A stretch of DNA of 64,000 nt from Pseudoalteromonas luteoviolacea (GTDB lineage Bacteria; Pseudomonadota; Gammaproteobacteria; Enterobacterales; Alteromonadaceae), in NCBI RefSeq assembly GCF_001696455.1, contig NZ_MAUJ01000001.1:1550001-1614000 (forward strand). The letters run 5' to 3'. Positions within the stretch are counted from its first letter, which is position 1, and every line of letters begins with the position of its first letter. The notes under the pieces are model-generated. The model did no database searches, was not told the DNA's origin, and saw only the letters and a program-made list of their open reading frames with translations. The position numbers and the translations under genes were made by a program. Positions 46,423-56,633 of the stretch are shown here, in pieces.

Positions 46423-47283
46423 ATGAAACATCTCCTCATTTTTCTTACCCTAGTCGCGCCGCTGAAATTACTCGCCGCTCCCACTATTGATTCTAAAGAA
46501 TACAAAGTCATGCTGAGTGCGGCGTATTTTTCAAAAATTAATGAACATCATAGGGTTAACCAAGTATTTAATGAGGTTGCTGATTTGACCTTCTCCGCAA
46601 CAAGTAAGCCGCTGCTTGGCACTTCGTATTTATCAAAAGTACGCCAAGTTCGCTTTTATGATGTAGCCCATGCATGCACCTTAAACACGCTTGGGTATAT
46701 ATTCAGAGAACGTATCGAGAATGACAGTTCAGAGATCACTTTAAAATATCGTCATGTAGATAGCTACTTGTCTGGCTTTGAAGATGTCTCAAGTCAGCAT
46801 AATGAAGCAAAAACAAAGCTAGAAGCGGATTTTAGTATCGCAAACAGTGGTGTGTGGAAAGTTGTTTATGGACACTCGACTAAAGTACCTAACAGTAGAA
46901 ATATCAATGAAGTAAAAGATATTAATAAACACTTTGCAGGCTTTGAGAGTACCTATGAGTTACCAGACTCAACACCTTTGCGTCTTGTCTCCGGATTAAC
47001 CGTAAATGAGCGAGTCTATGAAGGGTATACTGTTGATTTAGGGTGACAAGAGGCAGAATTTTCCCTGACCCTTTGGTACCAAAATGAATTTGCCGAAATA
47101 CCTCTGGTAGCCGAGCTCTCGTTCAAATATGCAGATAAGCAAGGTGATTTTAGTAAAACCGTAACACAACGTGCCGCTCGCTTATTTGAAAGCATCGCAA
47201 GTCAGCTTAGCTATGTAGATAACACCAGTATGACCAAGACACAATTTATATATCAATATCAACCAAGCTTCTGCACTCAGTGA
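46423..47283 (+). pseudogene. Secreted protein of unknown function, interrupted by in-frame TGA
   Basis: A signal peptide (KHLLIFLTLVAPLKLLAA) begins a protein that stops at TGA 47044-47046 after 207 residues. The same frame then stays open for 78 more codons (starting QEAEFSLTLWYQNEF) to a TGA at 47281, and this part reads like normal protein. One substitution, for example TGG to TGA, would explain it. The region VRQVRFYDVAHACTLNTLGYIFRERI and EITLKYRHVDSY resembles the CYTH-like tunnel fold (arginines and lysines of the ITLKxR strands), but this is weak. No selenocysteine element was recognised. The shortened protein may or may not be functional. Confidence 0.6.
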
Positions 47284-47298
47284 ATAAAATGCAAAAAA

Positions 47299-47317
47299 GA
47301 AGGGCTAATAGCCCTTC
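47299..47317. terminator. Bidirectional terminator
   Basis: GAAGGGCT and AGCCCTTC pair around AAT between convergent genes. On the minus strand a run of six T follows, so it mainly ends the 47326-49209 gene. Confidence 0.85.
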
Positions 47318-47325
47318 ACTTTACT

Positions 47326-49209
47326 CTAGAGGATATTAAAGACTTCAATATCTTTTGACGCGGCCCCCGCAATGGATGTTTTAAACAATATAATTTGGTC
47401 ATCTGTCATACTTACTATCTTGTAGTTATAGACTACACCTGATGGCAACCAACATTGACCTTCATCCCAAATGTTGCATTCCGTCATGTTTGCACTACCA
47501 TCATCCAAATATTCAACAGGTTGCAGGACAGGCTGCTCGAAATTGGCATATGTAAAGGCTACCTCTGATTCTTCGAATCGAATAATTTCGCCTGTATAGG
47601 GGTTTTGAAACTTTTGACTTAAATGGTCTTGTAATCGAATGCCTTCTTGAACTTCTGTCAAAATCTTTAGGCTGGCAAAAGTTTTTAGAGGTTCAGCTCC
47701 AATGGCATACTCAAATGTGTTGATTAAGAATAGCAAATCACTGTTTGGGATGTTAACTAAATTGAATTTACTTGATTGGCTGTCCAGTTCTATATCAAGG
47801 ACTCCGTCTGAAATCGTATAGCTCGCTTCTCGTGTTACCCCTGAATCAAGCTCTAGAATTACACTTCCGGGTCCTTTTGTAACAAAGTAACTCAAAGATT
47901 CTGATTCTTGACTTCCTTGCTTGTCAACTTTATTTTCTAAGCCCACCATTGTTACATATCTTGAATTCGCGGCCAAAGCTACATCGGTTGCTTTCGTTAT
48001 GGCACTGATCGCCATCATACCTTGCTGAGGCGCTAAATATGCATCAATATAAGCTTTCGCTTCTGGTGTAGGTGCGAGGTCTGGATCGTCATAATTGCTA
48101 TGAAGCTCACCTTCATAGCTTGTATCGAAAATAGCATATTTTTTAGATGCATATAAAAGATCTAAACTTTTATAGGTATTACGATATAGGTATCCGGAAT
48201 AATTTGATGTTATGGATTCTGGAATATCTACAAAGACATTACGCTTTTTTTCTGAAAAAACCTTCGAAACTTTACCACCTTCAAACTCTGCGTACACTCC
48301 AGCTGTAAAAATATTCGCTGCACTATCTGGCCCGTAGTGAAGTACTTTTGCATAAATAATAGATTCAGACTCGCCCGATGTGTCTATTTTACTGACTCCC
48401 GTAGTTCTACCAAGAAACGACGAAGTCGATATCCCAAAGTCAAACTCATCATTAATCTTCGGATCTATTTGCTTGTGCAAGGTTTTTATCAATTGCGTTT
48501 GGTTTTGAGGCTGATAAACAACGCGTATTTTATCTTCTTCATTTGCAATGACTTTAAAGTCAACCGAAACACGTGCCGAACATTTGCTTGGTTCAGCAAA
48601 TGCGTTCACATATTGGCAATCATAAACGTGTGTTTGTAACTTTCCTTGAGCATCCTTTTCTAGTAGTAGTTGCCCTAGCTTTCCTTGATTAATGGCCATG
48701 CCTTTATTCGCACTATTAAAGGCTAGAACTAAACTCTCATCTTCAGTTGCCCAACCGCCCAGAAGTAGTTCATTTGTGAGCGTATGCTCTTCCCATTGTG
48801 CTGGGTTTTCATTAATAGTAACCTGCAAGTCAAACTCTGTGGTTGCTTTACCATCTGAAAGCTCGATTTTTACTTGATGTTGGCCAACATCAAATAACGT
48901 CGGCGCAAATTTTAGCGTCAATGTCGTATCAGTCTGCGCTGCAGTTATCCATGTTTGCTCGGATATAATAGCAACGCTAATGTCATCATCCTCACTGTCC
49001 TTAATAGACAATTCGAGGCTACCACCGTCGACCGCTAAAAAATCAGTCGCTTCGTTAACTGAAATAGTCGGTGCTGTATTGGTTGTTGGCGCTGGCTGCT
49101 CTGGTACTTTTGATTGCTCTGGAGCTTGTGGCTGTTCGGAGCTTGAAGACCCCCCACAACCAGATAAAATGAGCGCGATTGCACTGACTAATGCTATTTT
49201 TTTTATCAT
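47326..49209 (-). CDS. Large lipoprotein with Ig/cadherin-like N-terminal domain
   Basis: A 627-residue lipoprotein: signal MIKKIALVSAIALILSGC with lipobox LSGC. A Pro/Gln-rich linker (residues about 22-45) leads to a beta-sandwich-like domain (TAPTISVNEATDFLAVDGGSLELSI onwards), which ends VGQHQVKIELSDGKATTEFDLQV as in cadherin-like modules. The remaining 470 residues have no motif I recognise. It is likely exported to the outer membrane or surface. It has its own terminator. Confidence 0.7.
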   Translation of the reverse strand: MIKKIALVSAIALILSGCGGSSSSEQPQAPEQSKVPEQPAPTTNTAPTISVNEATDFLAVDGGSLELSIKDSEDDDISVAIISEQTWITAAQTDTTLTLKFAPTLFDVGQHQVKIELSDGKATTEFDLQVTINENPAQWEEHTLTNELLLGGWATEDESLVLAFNSANKGMAINQGKLGQLLLEKDAQGKLQTHVYDCQYVNAFAEPSKCSARVSVDFKVIANEEDKIRVVYQPQNQTQLIKTLHKQIDPKINDEFDFGISTSSFLGRTTGVSKIDTSGESESIIYAKVLHYGPDSAANIFTAGVYAEFEGGKVSKVFSEKKRNVFVDIPESITSNYSGYLYRNTYKSLDLLYASKKYAIFDTSYEGELHSNYDDPDLAPTPEAKAYIDAYLAPQQGMMAISAITKATDVALAANSRYVTMVGLENKVDKQGSQESESLSYFVTKGPGSVILELDSGVTREASYTISDGVLDIELDSQSSKFNLVNIPNSDLLFLINTFEYAIGAEPLKTFASLKILTEVQEGIRLQDHLSQKFQNPYTGEIIRFEESEVAFTYANFEQPVLQPVEYLDDGSANMTECNIWDEGQCWLPSGVVYNYKIVSMTDDQIILFKTSIAGAASKDIEVFNIL

Positions 49210-49386
49210 AATTCTCGCCTGAAGATATTAAAAACCGCAAAATATTAAAACAATAGAAATGAAATGGATACATCTTTTTATAAGTGCATTATTAAGATGA
49301 AAAATTGCATGGTGGGCGATTGGGTTATACTGAAAATAAAAACGATTATATTAGACTTAAAATCACCGCCTTTTAACATATTACAC

Positions 49387-50205
49387 TTACTGGCTAAAAT
49401 CGTCTGTGCCGTTTTCACTCAAAACTTTTGACCACTTGCGCTGTATTTCTTTTAGTTTACCATTCTCCAGTATTCGCTTTTTCCCTAAATCAAACTGCTT
49501 TAACAACTTTCTCCCCATTGGATTTCCTAAAGAGGCAGCTAGATACTCTTTATTACTGTCAAACATGGGAAGTTTTATGATGTCTTTATCTAATTTATGT
49601 TGCTGAAGTACCGTATCCCAGACCCCCTCATAACCAACAAAGCCTTCGACGCGTTTGCTCATCAGCATCTCAAACCCTTGGATGATTTCACCTACATCAT
49701 ATTTTTCAACACTCTTGAGCAACGCCCACCTTTCTCCATAGTTAAAGCCCCGCATTTGCGCAATGGTCATTCCGCGTAATGCTTCGAGTGACTGCCATTC
49801 AATTGGCTGGGATTTTAGAATGTATAAACGGTAAAAAACACTGTTAACATGTTCTTTAGAGTAACGATAAATTTTGAGTCGCTCTGCACTGATACTAACT
49901 GGAAAAATTAAATCAACTCGCCCTGAGTCAATATAAGTAAGCGCCCGAGCCCATGGCACAACCCACAGCTCTATGGTGTAGCCCATTGAATGAAAGCTCT
50001 CACGTACAACATCCCAAGCAAACCCTTCAAAAAGCTGGCTATCCTCTCCGGGCGGGACTTTAACAACATGCGTGTCACCTTGGGCCAAAGAACCAAATGG
50101 CTCATAATCAGGTAAAGTGATCACTGAGACAATTTTGTTTGCAGCACAGCAATAAGAAGTCACAATAAGAATTATCATGGTAATTGCTCTACACCAAAAT
50201 GACAT
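49387..50205 (-). CDS. Extracellular solute-binding protein (family 3-like)
   Basis: A 272-residue protein with an N-terminal signal (ITMIILIVTSYCCAA) and the bilobal fold of periplasmic amino-acid-type binding proteins: LPDYEPFGS at the ligand site, GFAWDVVRESFHSMGYTIELWVVPWARALTYIDSGRVDLIFPVSIS, and MTIAQMRGFNYGER. No ABC transporter genes are adjacent, so the protein may be an orphan sensor or receptor. The C-terminal KKRILENGKLKEIQRKWSK is typical. Confidence 0.8.
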   Translation of the reverse strand: MSFWCRAITMIILIVTSYCCAANKIVSVITLPDYEPFGSLAQGDTHVVKVPPGEDSQLFEGFAWDVVRESFHSMGYTIELWVVPWARALTYIDSGRVDLIFPVSISAERLKIYRYSKEHVNSVFYRLYILKSQPIEWQSLEALRGMTIAQMRGFNYGERWALLKSVEKYDVGEIIQGFEMLMSKRVEGFVGYEGVWDTVLQQHKLDKDIIKLPMFDSNKEYLAASLGNPMGRKLLKQFDLGKKRILENGKLKEIQRKWSKVLSENGTDDFSQ

Positions 50206-50384
50206 TGTGCACCTTACAAAAATACTCTGTTTACATGAGCATAGTTAACCATCAAAAAAATAGACAAGTTTAGAGTGTGATTTAAACACCTAACCTGCAC
50301 ATCACTCCCTCACCGTATAACTTAGCTATAATCTGTATAAAAAATAATGTAGATTAACAGCATAAATAACTATAAGTAACCTCT

Positions 50385-52901
50385 ATGCAATCACCTCGCC
50401 TATTTTGCCTTTGTGCAATATTTCTGCTTATCTTCTCCTCTTTTTCTAGCTTTGCTAACGAAGCTTTTAGACTGCCTCAACATACTCACCTCTCCAAACA
50501 AGCAGTGCATTTAAATATCGACCCTCAAAAGCAGGTTTTTTCTGGTGTAACGACACTTCACCTGAGCTTCGCCAAGCCTACTGATGTCATCTCTTATCAC
50601 AGTAAGGCACTCAATATTAAAGATGTTTATCTGCAATACCATGGCAAGCGATACCCCCTAACAGTACAAGCGCCTAATCAATATGAAATAGTCAGCCACA
50701 AAGCGCCTTTAAAACTAAAAGACTCGGCAACTTTGCATATACAGTTTAGTGGTAACCTATCTTCGCATCATGAGGGATTGTTTAGAGGGCGAGAACAGGC
50801 ATACCTACTCACGCAATTTCAATCAATGGAAGCGAGGGGCGTTTTTCCTTCTCTAGATGAACCAAATAAAAAGTCGATATTTAAATTCAGCGTATCAACG
50901 CCGATAGAGTATGACGTACTGCACAATACCCGTGTGCACTCTATTACAAAACAACACGCAACCAAATTAACTCAATTTAAAGCGACGCCACGGCTCAACA
51001 CAGATATACTGTCTTTAGCCATAGGTCAGTTTAATGCAACACCACTGGACACCGGCCACCTCAAGTCGAAAGTCTACGTGCCCAAGCGCATACCTATCAC
51101 TCTACCAACATATTTCAATCAGATTGTGAACGCCTCGATATCGCATATAGAAACGTATTTGGACGCGCCCTTTCCATTTAAAAAGCTGGACTTTATTGTC
51201 GGTAATTATGGCAGCGTGGCCGCGATGGAGAATCTGGGTTTAGTTTCAATAAACTATAATCAGATACCCGATCTGGACGCCACAGACAAAGCCCACTGCC
51301 AATTTAAAAAACTGATAGCCCATGAGGTTGCGCATAGTTGGTTTGGCAACGACATCACAATGGCTTGGTACGATGATTATTGGCTAAATGAATCCTTTAC
51401 AGAATTTATTGCGGCTAAAGTCATACAAAACCTGTATCCAAACCAAGATTTATGTACTTACACACCACAATCACGCGCATTCAAAGATGACAACAGTAAA
51501 GCAATGCCACTGGTCTTTGATGTAAAGTCCAGAAAAGATACGCTTGCGTATGGCCAGCTGCATTACACCAAAGGACGTGCTCTATTAGAAATGCTTGAAC
51601 AAGCGGTGGGAGAAAGAGCATTTCAATCCCTTATGAGACGCTATGTAGATTTATACCACGGTCAAAACGTCAGTACTAAACAGTTTATTAAACTGTTTGA
51701 AGATCCCAATCTACAAAGCGTCATCTCTAGTTTTACGCGCCAAACTGGTTATCCACTGGTAACCCTTTCGCGTCACAACAATCAGATTTTTATCGAACAA
51801 AAAGACTTATTTAATCGCCCTGAGCAACTTTGGACAATTCCAGTTTCTCTGAAGCTCTGGGACGGAGGTAAAATATCTACCCACAAACTCATGCTCTCAC
51901 AGCACAAGCAGAAAGTGGCTCTAAACAAAGACGTCAAGGCTGTCTTTCTCGATGCAGGCGGTGTGGGTTATTTCCGATTTGTAAATCAATCAGATTTTGA
52001 AGACATACCAATACATAAATTATCACGTCAGGAGAAAGCCTCCTTTAACGACAATTTGCAAGCCCTTGCAATTACTGGACATGTCGATTTCATGAAGTAC
52101 ACAAACGCGCTAGTCACTGAGCTCAACCTTTTACAACTAGGTACCCCTCGCGCGGATGAAATTGTCAGTACTTTAATTGATGCATACCTTGAACATGTGC
52201 AACTAAATAGTGTCTCCCCTTATACTTCATACTTGCAGAAGCACATTAAACTGAAGATCCAATGGCAACAAGCCCTGGAGAAGCCGTATGGGAATAGTTT
52301 AATGAAACTTTATGGGGTTTATATGCAAGACTCCAATGCGGTAAACGCCGCAAAGCGTGTCTACCAATCAGGTGAACACATCGGGCACGCTCACTTTGAT
52401 GCTATCGTCATGACATTGGCAAAAAACGCAACAAATGAAGAGTATAAATCTCTCATTCAGGACTTTAGCGCGATACCTACAACTGAAAAAGAAGCATTTC
52501 TGTCTGGGCTGGGTTATGTCGATTCAGCATTTAAAGCGGCGTTGTATTACGATTTACTATTGAGCGATGAAACACAGGGCATGGTCATAGACTACCGCTT
52601 TCAATTCCCTATTTTTAACCCAGCTCTAAGAGTTTCTTCTGTGCAGCTCATCAATGCGAGAAAAAATGAGATTTTCAACAGAATTTCCAGCGAATCTTTA
52701 CAGTGGTTTCCTTATAACTTTTTACTCGCCTGCTCAGATGAGCAAAATAAAGCGGTCCACCAACTTTTTGAGAGTTGGCAATCAATTTCTGGCTTGAAAA
52801 GTAAACTGAGCATTGTGTCTGATGGTATTGAACAGTGCACTCTAAATAGTGAACGCATTGGTAAAAGTATTTTGGCAGCTTCTCCCCACTCCAAGCAATA
52901 G
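50385..52901 (+). CDS. M1-family zinc aminopeptidase
   Basis: An 838-residue M1 peptidase with a signal peptide (LFCLCAIFLLIFSSFSSFA). The exopeptidase motif AAMEN near residue 280 replaces the common GAMEN; zinc ligands are H313 and H317 in HEVAHSWFGN and E336 in LNESFTEF. Residues 25-200 form the N-terminal beta saddle; the C-terminal helical domain follows to the end. It removes N-terminal amino acids from peptides in the periplasm or outside the cell. It is a single gene with a terminator. Confidence 0.92.
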   Translation: MQSPRLFCLCAIFLLIFSSFSSFANEAFRLPQHTHLSKQAVHLNIDPQKQVFSGVTTLHLSFAKPTDVISYHSKALNIKDVYLQYHGKRYPLTVQAPNQYEIVSHKAPLKLKDSATLHIQFSGNLSSHHEGLFRGREQAYLLTQFQSMEARGVFPSLDEPNKKSIFKFSVSTPIEYDVLHNTRVHSITKQHATKLTQFKATPRLNTDILSLAIGQFNATPLDTGHLKSKVYVPKRIPITLPTYFNQIVNASISHIETYLDAPFPFKKLDFIVGNYGSVAAMENLGLVSINYNQIPDLDATDKAHCQFKKLIAHEVAHSWFGNDITMAWYDDYWLNESFTEFIAAKVIQNLYPNQDLCTYTPQSRAFKDDNSKAMPLVFDVKSRKDTLAYGQLHYTKGRALLEMLEQAVGERAFQSLMRRYVDLYHGQNVSTKQFIKLFEDPNLQSVISSFTRQTGYPLVTLSRHNNQIFIEQKDLFNRPEQLWTIPVSLKLWDGGKISTHKLMLSQHKQKVALNKDVKAVFLDAGGVGYFRFVNQSDFEDIPIHKLSRQEKASFNDNLQALAITGHVDFMKYTNALVTELNLLQLGTPRADEIVSTLIDAYLEHVQLNSVSPYTSYLQKHIKLKIQWQQALEKPYGNSLMKLYGVYMQDSNAVNAAKRVYQSGEHIGHAHFDAIVMTLAKNATNEEYKSLIQDFSAIPTTEKEAFLSGLGYVDSAFKAALYYDLLLSDETQGMVIDYRFQFPIFNPALRVSSVQLINARKNEIFNRISSESLQWFPYNFLLACSDEQNKAVHQLFESWQSISGLKSKLSIVSDGIEQCTLNSERIGKSILAASPHSKQ

Positions 52902-52931
52902 TGATATGTCATGACCAAATAACAGAAAGTA

Positions 52932-52964
52932 AAAAGGCGCTGTTTAATTAAACAAGCGCCTTTT
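52932..52964 (+). terminator. Terminator after the M1 peptidase gene
   Basis: AAAAGGCGCT and AGCGCCTTTT form a 10-base stem, with a further GTTT/AAAC pairing inside. It lies about 30 bases after the stop. Confidence 0.88.
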
Positions 52965-52987
52965 ATCAATGAGCTACTTTAGCCAAT

Positions 52988-53029
52988 TTAGAAAGAGTAA
53001 GTTACTCTTGCACCTACTTGACGTAGGCC
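52988..53029 (-). pseudogene. Remnant of an outer-membrane protein C terminus
   Basis: On the minus strand, GLRQVGARVTYSF followed by TAA reads as the terminal beta strand of a TonB-dependent receptor or porin, which typically ends in an aromatic residue. An upstream in-frame TAA at 53030-53032 leaves only 13 codons. It looks like the tail of a deleted gene, though chance is possible for so short a stretch. Confidence 0.35.
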
Positions 53030-53466
53030 TTAACTGACTTCAGCCATGCGTTTCAGCCAGCTACATAAGTTTAGGGCTGTCATTATCATATCGCGCATTC
53101 ACATAGATTCACGAAACAGCATTACTCCATTGAACACTCCTGACATCTAGGCTTCAAGTGATTAAATACCCACATAACAAAGCGCTCACTCCTAAGTCCC
53201 ATATGCACACCACAGAGGGCTCTTTACACACGTACTAAATACGCTGATTTCATAATTTTTCCAATCATAGGCGTGATAGAATTTTGAATGGCAGGTCAAT
53301 TTCCAAAGTTAAAATAGTGAGCTACAGTAGCCCTTTATATTTGCGCCATCGCAAACAACTTCGCGCACAAAAACACGCTTTCAAAATCATTTCTCTGAAC
53401 AGTGTTCAACTTTCGGACAACCAGTCATGAAAAGCCACCAAACTGGTGGCTTTTCAAATGTGAGTT

Positions 53467-56325
53467 CTATCGTTTAATAATTACGATACTATCTTTGCCA
53501 TTTTCTCTCGATGTCATAACAATCGATGTCCCGCCATCATTATGCTCAAAGAGTCCAGCTCCCGATTGAATGCCTAAGCCCGCAACTGTCATTTCTGTTC
53601 GCTTTGTTAGGTCACTATTAAACTCAATCAGTTGTGTTTTCCTCTCATCACTGTTCATGTTATATGAGGCAAATAATACTCCATGTTTCGAAGGTATGAT
53701 CGGTGGTTTGCCGTTAAAAGCGACACCATTATTTTCTTCGAAAAAGTAGTTAGATAATCGGTTAGTTTCTCTATCGATTCTAGCAACCCAGTAACCCATC
53801 ATGACTAATTCCGCGCCTAGAACAAAGTCTCCATTTTCTAATTCATAGGTTCGTGTTGAATAAGGCATTAAATGCGATGACTCTAAGCCGTTCCAACTGA
53901 ATGTGGGTGACATACTACTATCTAAAACCTGGATATACGGTGCAAACCCTGAATGTAATGGTGCCCCTTCCTTCACATGCTGTCCAGAGACAAGCAAATC
54001 TCCACTCTTAGTTGTACTTAAATTATGCCAATTAGTAAAAGTTGTACCGTCAATTTTAGGCATTGCAATGGCTTCAGTCAGTACTCCTGACTCTAAATTG
54101 ATACCATGTACAGATACTGTTGTTGCACAGTACCAATCTGTGCACGAGTCAAAGCTAACAAAAGCACCAAACTTGGTATCAGCGAAGCCTTGTAAGTGCT
54201 GCCCTTGCACAGGTGGAGTAATTTCAAACTCCCTCACAAACTGACCTTCAGCGGAAACAACGGTGGCTGAATACGTCGTATTATTTTCAGTTGCTAAAAT
54301 AATTAACGAACCATCAGTTAGCATCTCAAAACCACTAATTGTGCGCTTTTTATAATTGGTTGTATCTAAGAAAGACTGCCACTGAATGTTACCATTCAAG
54401 TCCACTTTAAATAACCAAAATACACCATCAGAGCCAACGTCCTCTTTTACTTCAATGGAATTAGTGTGGGCTAAGATAATTTGCCCATCAACAACATTCA
54501 AAACTGATTCGACTGAATCCATGCCACTACCACCAAGGGTACGAGTAAACGTACCAATGTCTATCGCATCAGCAGCGCTCCAAGGACCTTTAACATTGTC
54601 TGGATTTGTCGTACGCATACGTACATAATACAATCCAAGTGCTTGTTCGAACTCTAACGAGTTAGACGAGCTGACAGCACTATAAGCAAGCTCTGTTAAC
54701 CCTTCATCGGTATATAATTCTATATCGTAGCTTTGCGCATACTTAATAGCTTCCCAACTTAGTGCAACTTGCTTTTTCTTATATCCTGCATCCGAAACAT
54801 CGCTGTTGACTGTCGCTGGCGCTGCCAACTGAGAATATTTTACCTCAATGGAAAATTCTGGCAGTGAAACTGTATATTCGCCGTCGCTTATTGAGATTTT
54901 TACACCTGAATATGTTCCAACATCCTCGTTATTTGGAGTCCCTTGTAAGCTGCCATTACTTGAATTGAACGTGGCCCAGCTAGGTAGGTTTTCCACCGAA
55001 AATTGCAATAGATCGCCGTCAACATCAACATAGTCAGGCGCAAACGCATACTCTTCTAATGCCGTAATTTGGCTATTTGGCTCGCCATAAATTTCAGGCG
55101 CGTCATTTTCAGCAGTCACAATTAATGTAACCGTGACCAAATCGCTCACTTTATTTTCTTGTGTAAGCTTGTATGTAAAACTATCTTGCCCTACAAAATT
55201 TAGATTAGGGGTATAACTCAGCTCTGGAAACACACCGGAAAGTAACCCAAATTTTGGTAAAGACTCAACAGTAACGCCAATCGGCGTGCCCAGTGGATCA
55301 TTTGCAGTCACGTCAACTGTAGCAACTGTATCCTCAGGAAGCGTGATCGACTTGTCATTGACAATAAAATCTGGTTTGAATGGGGACTTATCCAGCTCAT
55401 CCTTGACGCCGTCATTGTCATCATCCTCATCTGTGATGTTAGGCGTTCCATCCAAGTCAGTGTCTAAAAATACATTGATATCCGGTATTTTTATTGCTTC
55501 GTTATCTTCTCTCCATTCAAGTAAGTGTTCCTTAACCTTCGCTGGATCAATTTTCTTATGCGACACTCTTAACCCATCAAGTATTTGACTCGCTGCAAAA
55601 CTGCCATCTTCGGCAAAATCGCTTTCTAGCTCATTAAGCAACGCTGTCAATTCAGCATCTGGGTTAGTCGATTTAACCGTCGCTTCATCCAAGGCATACT
55701 GATAGGCAAGAGACGAAACGGCTAAAAGATAAGCACTGGCTTCCTGATTAGTATCTTCTAAAATTGACAGGTTGGAGAAATCCAGAGCTTCAGATTCGGC
55801 GATCACACTGTTAAATGCCGACAAAAACTCTGTTTCAGCTTGCTTCAGCGCAGCTTCAAACTGTAAACCGTTATTTTCGATAAGACTCAACGCTCTAGCA
55901 CTTGCTAAATGAGTCAATAAGTTTACGTTGGCTATCTGCTGTTTTGAATCTGTTGATTTATAGATAGAGCGAAGGGTGATGGTTCCCTCTGACAGCTCGC
56001 CTGTTATCTCATTGCGATAATATCCGGTGGCTGAAATTTGTAGCAAGCTATCCCTCTCAACCGAAAACTTAAAATTACCTAGTTTATCGACTGTTTTAGT
56101 TACTATCGTTGAGCCTGTGTTTTTTCCATCATCGGATAAAGTATTGATAATTACATTTGACCCAACAACAAAGGGGCCTTTTTCAATACTGCCGACGACA
56201 TCAACCAGTGGCTTTTCAATTACTGAATTATCAGTTTGTATTTCTTTAGTTACATCACCGCCACTACATCCGGTCACGCCCATTAAGGCAAGTGCTAAGA
56301 TGGTTGCTTGACTGAGTGGTTTCAA
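53467..56325 (-). CDS. Large multidomain surface lipoprotein (Ig-like, thrombospondin-3-like, FN3-like)
   Basis: A 952-residue lipoprotein: MKPLSQATILALALMGVTGC has a lipobox (VTGC). In order: an N-terminal helical region to about 270, an acidic calcium-type stretch FLDTDLDGTPNITDEDDDNDGVKDELD (thrombospondin type-3-like), an Ig-like domain with TVDVTANDPLGTP and FVGQDSFTYKL, a putative-Ig domain (ALEEYAFAPDYVDVDGDLLQFSV), an FN3-like domain (QVALSWEAIKYAQSYDIELY), and a C-terminal region of about 350 residues with repeated blades (SGMDSVESVLNVVDGQIIL), perhaps a beta-propeller. Probably surface-exposed; ligand unknown. It is a single gene with a long AT-rich upstream region. Confidence 0.78.
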   Translation of the reverse strand: MKPLSQATILALALMGVTGCSGGDVTKEIQTDNSVIEKPLVDVVGSIEKGPFVVGSNVIINTLSDDGKNTGSTIVTKTVDKLGNFKFSVERDSLLQISATGYYRNEITGELSEGTITLRSIYKSTDSKQQIANVNLLTHLASARALSLIENNGLQFEAALKQAETEFLSAFNSVIAESEALDFSNLSILEDTNQEASAYLLAVSSLAYQYALDEATVKSTNPDAELTALLNELESDFAEDGSFAASQILDGLRVSHKKIDPAKVKEHLLEWREDNEAIKIPDINVFLDTDLDGTPNITDEDDDNDGVKDELDKSPFKPDFIVNDKSITLPEDTVATVDVTANDPLGTPIGVTVESLPKFGLLSGVFPELSYTPNLNFVGQDSFTYKLTQENKVSDLVTVTLIVTAENDAPEIYGEPNSQITALEEYAFAPDYVDVDGDLLQFSVENLPSWATFNSSNGSLQGTPNNEDVGTYSGVKISISDGEYTVSLPEFSIEVKYSQLAAPATVNSDVSDAGYKKKQVALSWEAIKYAQSYDIELYTDEGLTELAYSAVSSSNSLEFEQALGLYYVRMRTTNPDNVKGPWSAADAIDIGTFTRTLGGSGMDSVESVLNVVDGQIILAHTNSIEVKEDVGSDGVFWLFKVDLNGNIQWQSFLDTTNYKKRTISGFEMLTDGSLIILATENNTTYSATVVSAEGQFVREFEITPPVQGQHLQGFADTKFGAFVSFDSCTDWYCATTVSVHGINLESGVLTEAIAMPKIDGTTFTNWHNLSTTKSGDLLVSGQHVKEGAPLHSGFAPYIQVLDSSMSPTFSWNGLESSHLMPYSTRTYELENGDFVLGAELVMMGYWVARIDRETNRLSNYFFEENNGVAFNGKPPIIPSKHGVLFASYNMNSDERKTQLIEFNSDLTKRTEMTVAGLGIQSGAGLFEHNDGGTSIVMTSRENGKDSIVIIKR

Positions 56326-56633
56326 GATTGGATTCCCTTACTTTATATATGAAAAAATAATAAAATATGTATTGACGTTAGGCTAAAAAATACAGCAACC
56401 CAATACCAAAGTTACATACTATTTTAAAATGCCTAAATAATAATATTTATGTTGAAAACCGCAACACGCCAAATGTTATTAATTGTAAGAGTCAAGCCAA
56501 AAAACTTATTTATCAGTAATCATAAACCAACCAAAATGATTAAAAATAACACAAAAAATATTAATTTAATCATAATTAACCTTTTATTCTTTTCCTTAAC
56601 TTCGATTGAGACTTTTCCATAAAAACTAAGCAC
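56326..56633. other. AT-rich intergenic region
   Basis: A 308-base AT-rich stretch between the promoter side of the 952-residue lipoprotein gene and the stop of the HxlR gene. No gene or distinct repeat is seen. Confidence 0.4.

Larger units (their letters stand above)
52902..53466. other. Intergenic region with gene remnants
   Basis: This 565-base stretch holds the M1 terminator (52932-52964), a short outer-membrane-protein-like remnant on the minus strand (52988-53029), and a minus-strand 21-codon frame ending at the TAA shared with the remnant area. No complete gene is seen. It may mark an old deletion. Confidence 0.5.

Noticed and set aside
47044..47046. TGA as a selenocysteine codon
   Set aside because: No SECIS-type hairpin was recognised just after it and no selenoprotein family fits; a nonsense change or error is simpler.
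53033..53110. Possible transposase tail on the minus strand (MTALNLCSWLKRMAEVS)
   Set aside because: Only about 21 codons, no inverted repeats or target duplication, and I cannot match it to a named IS family.
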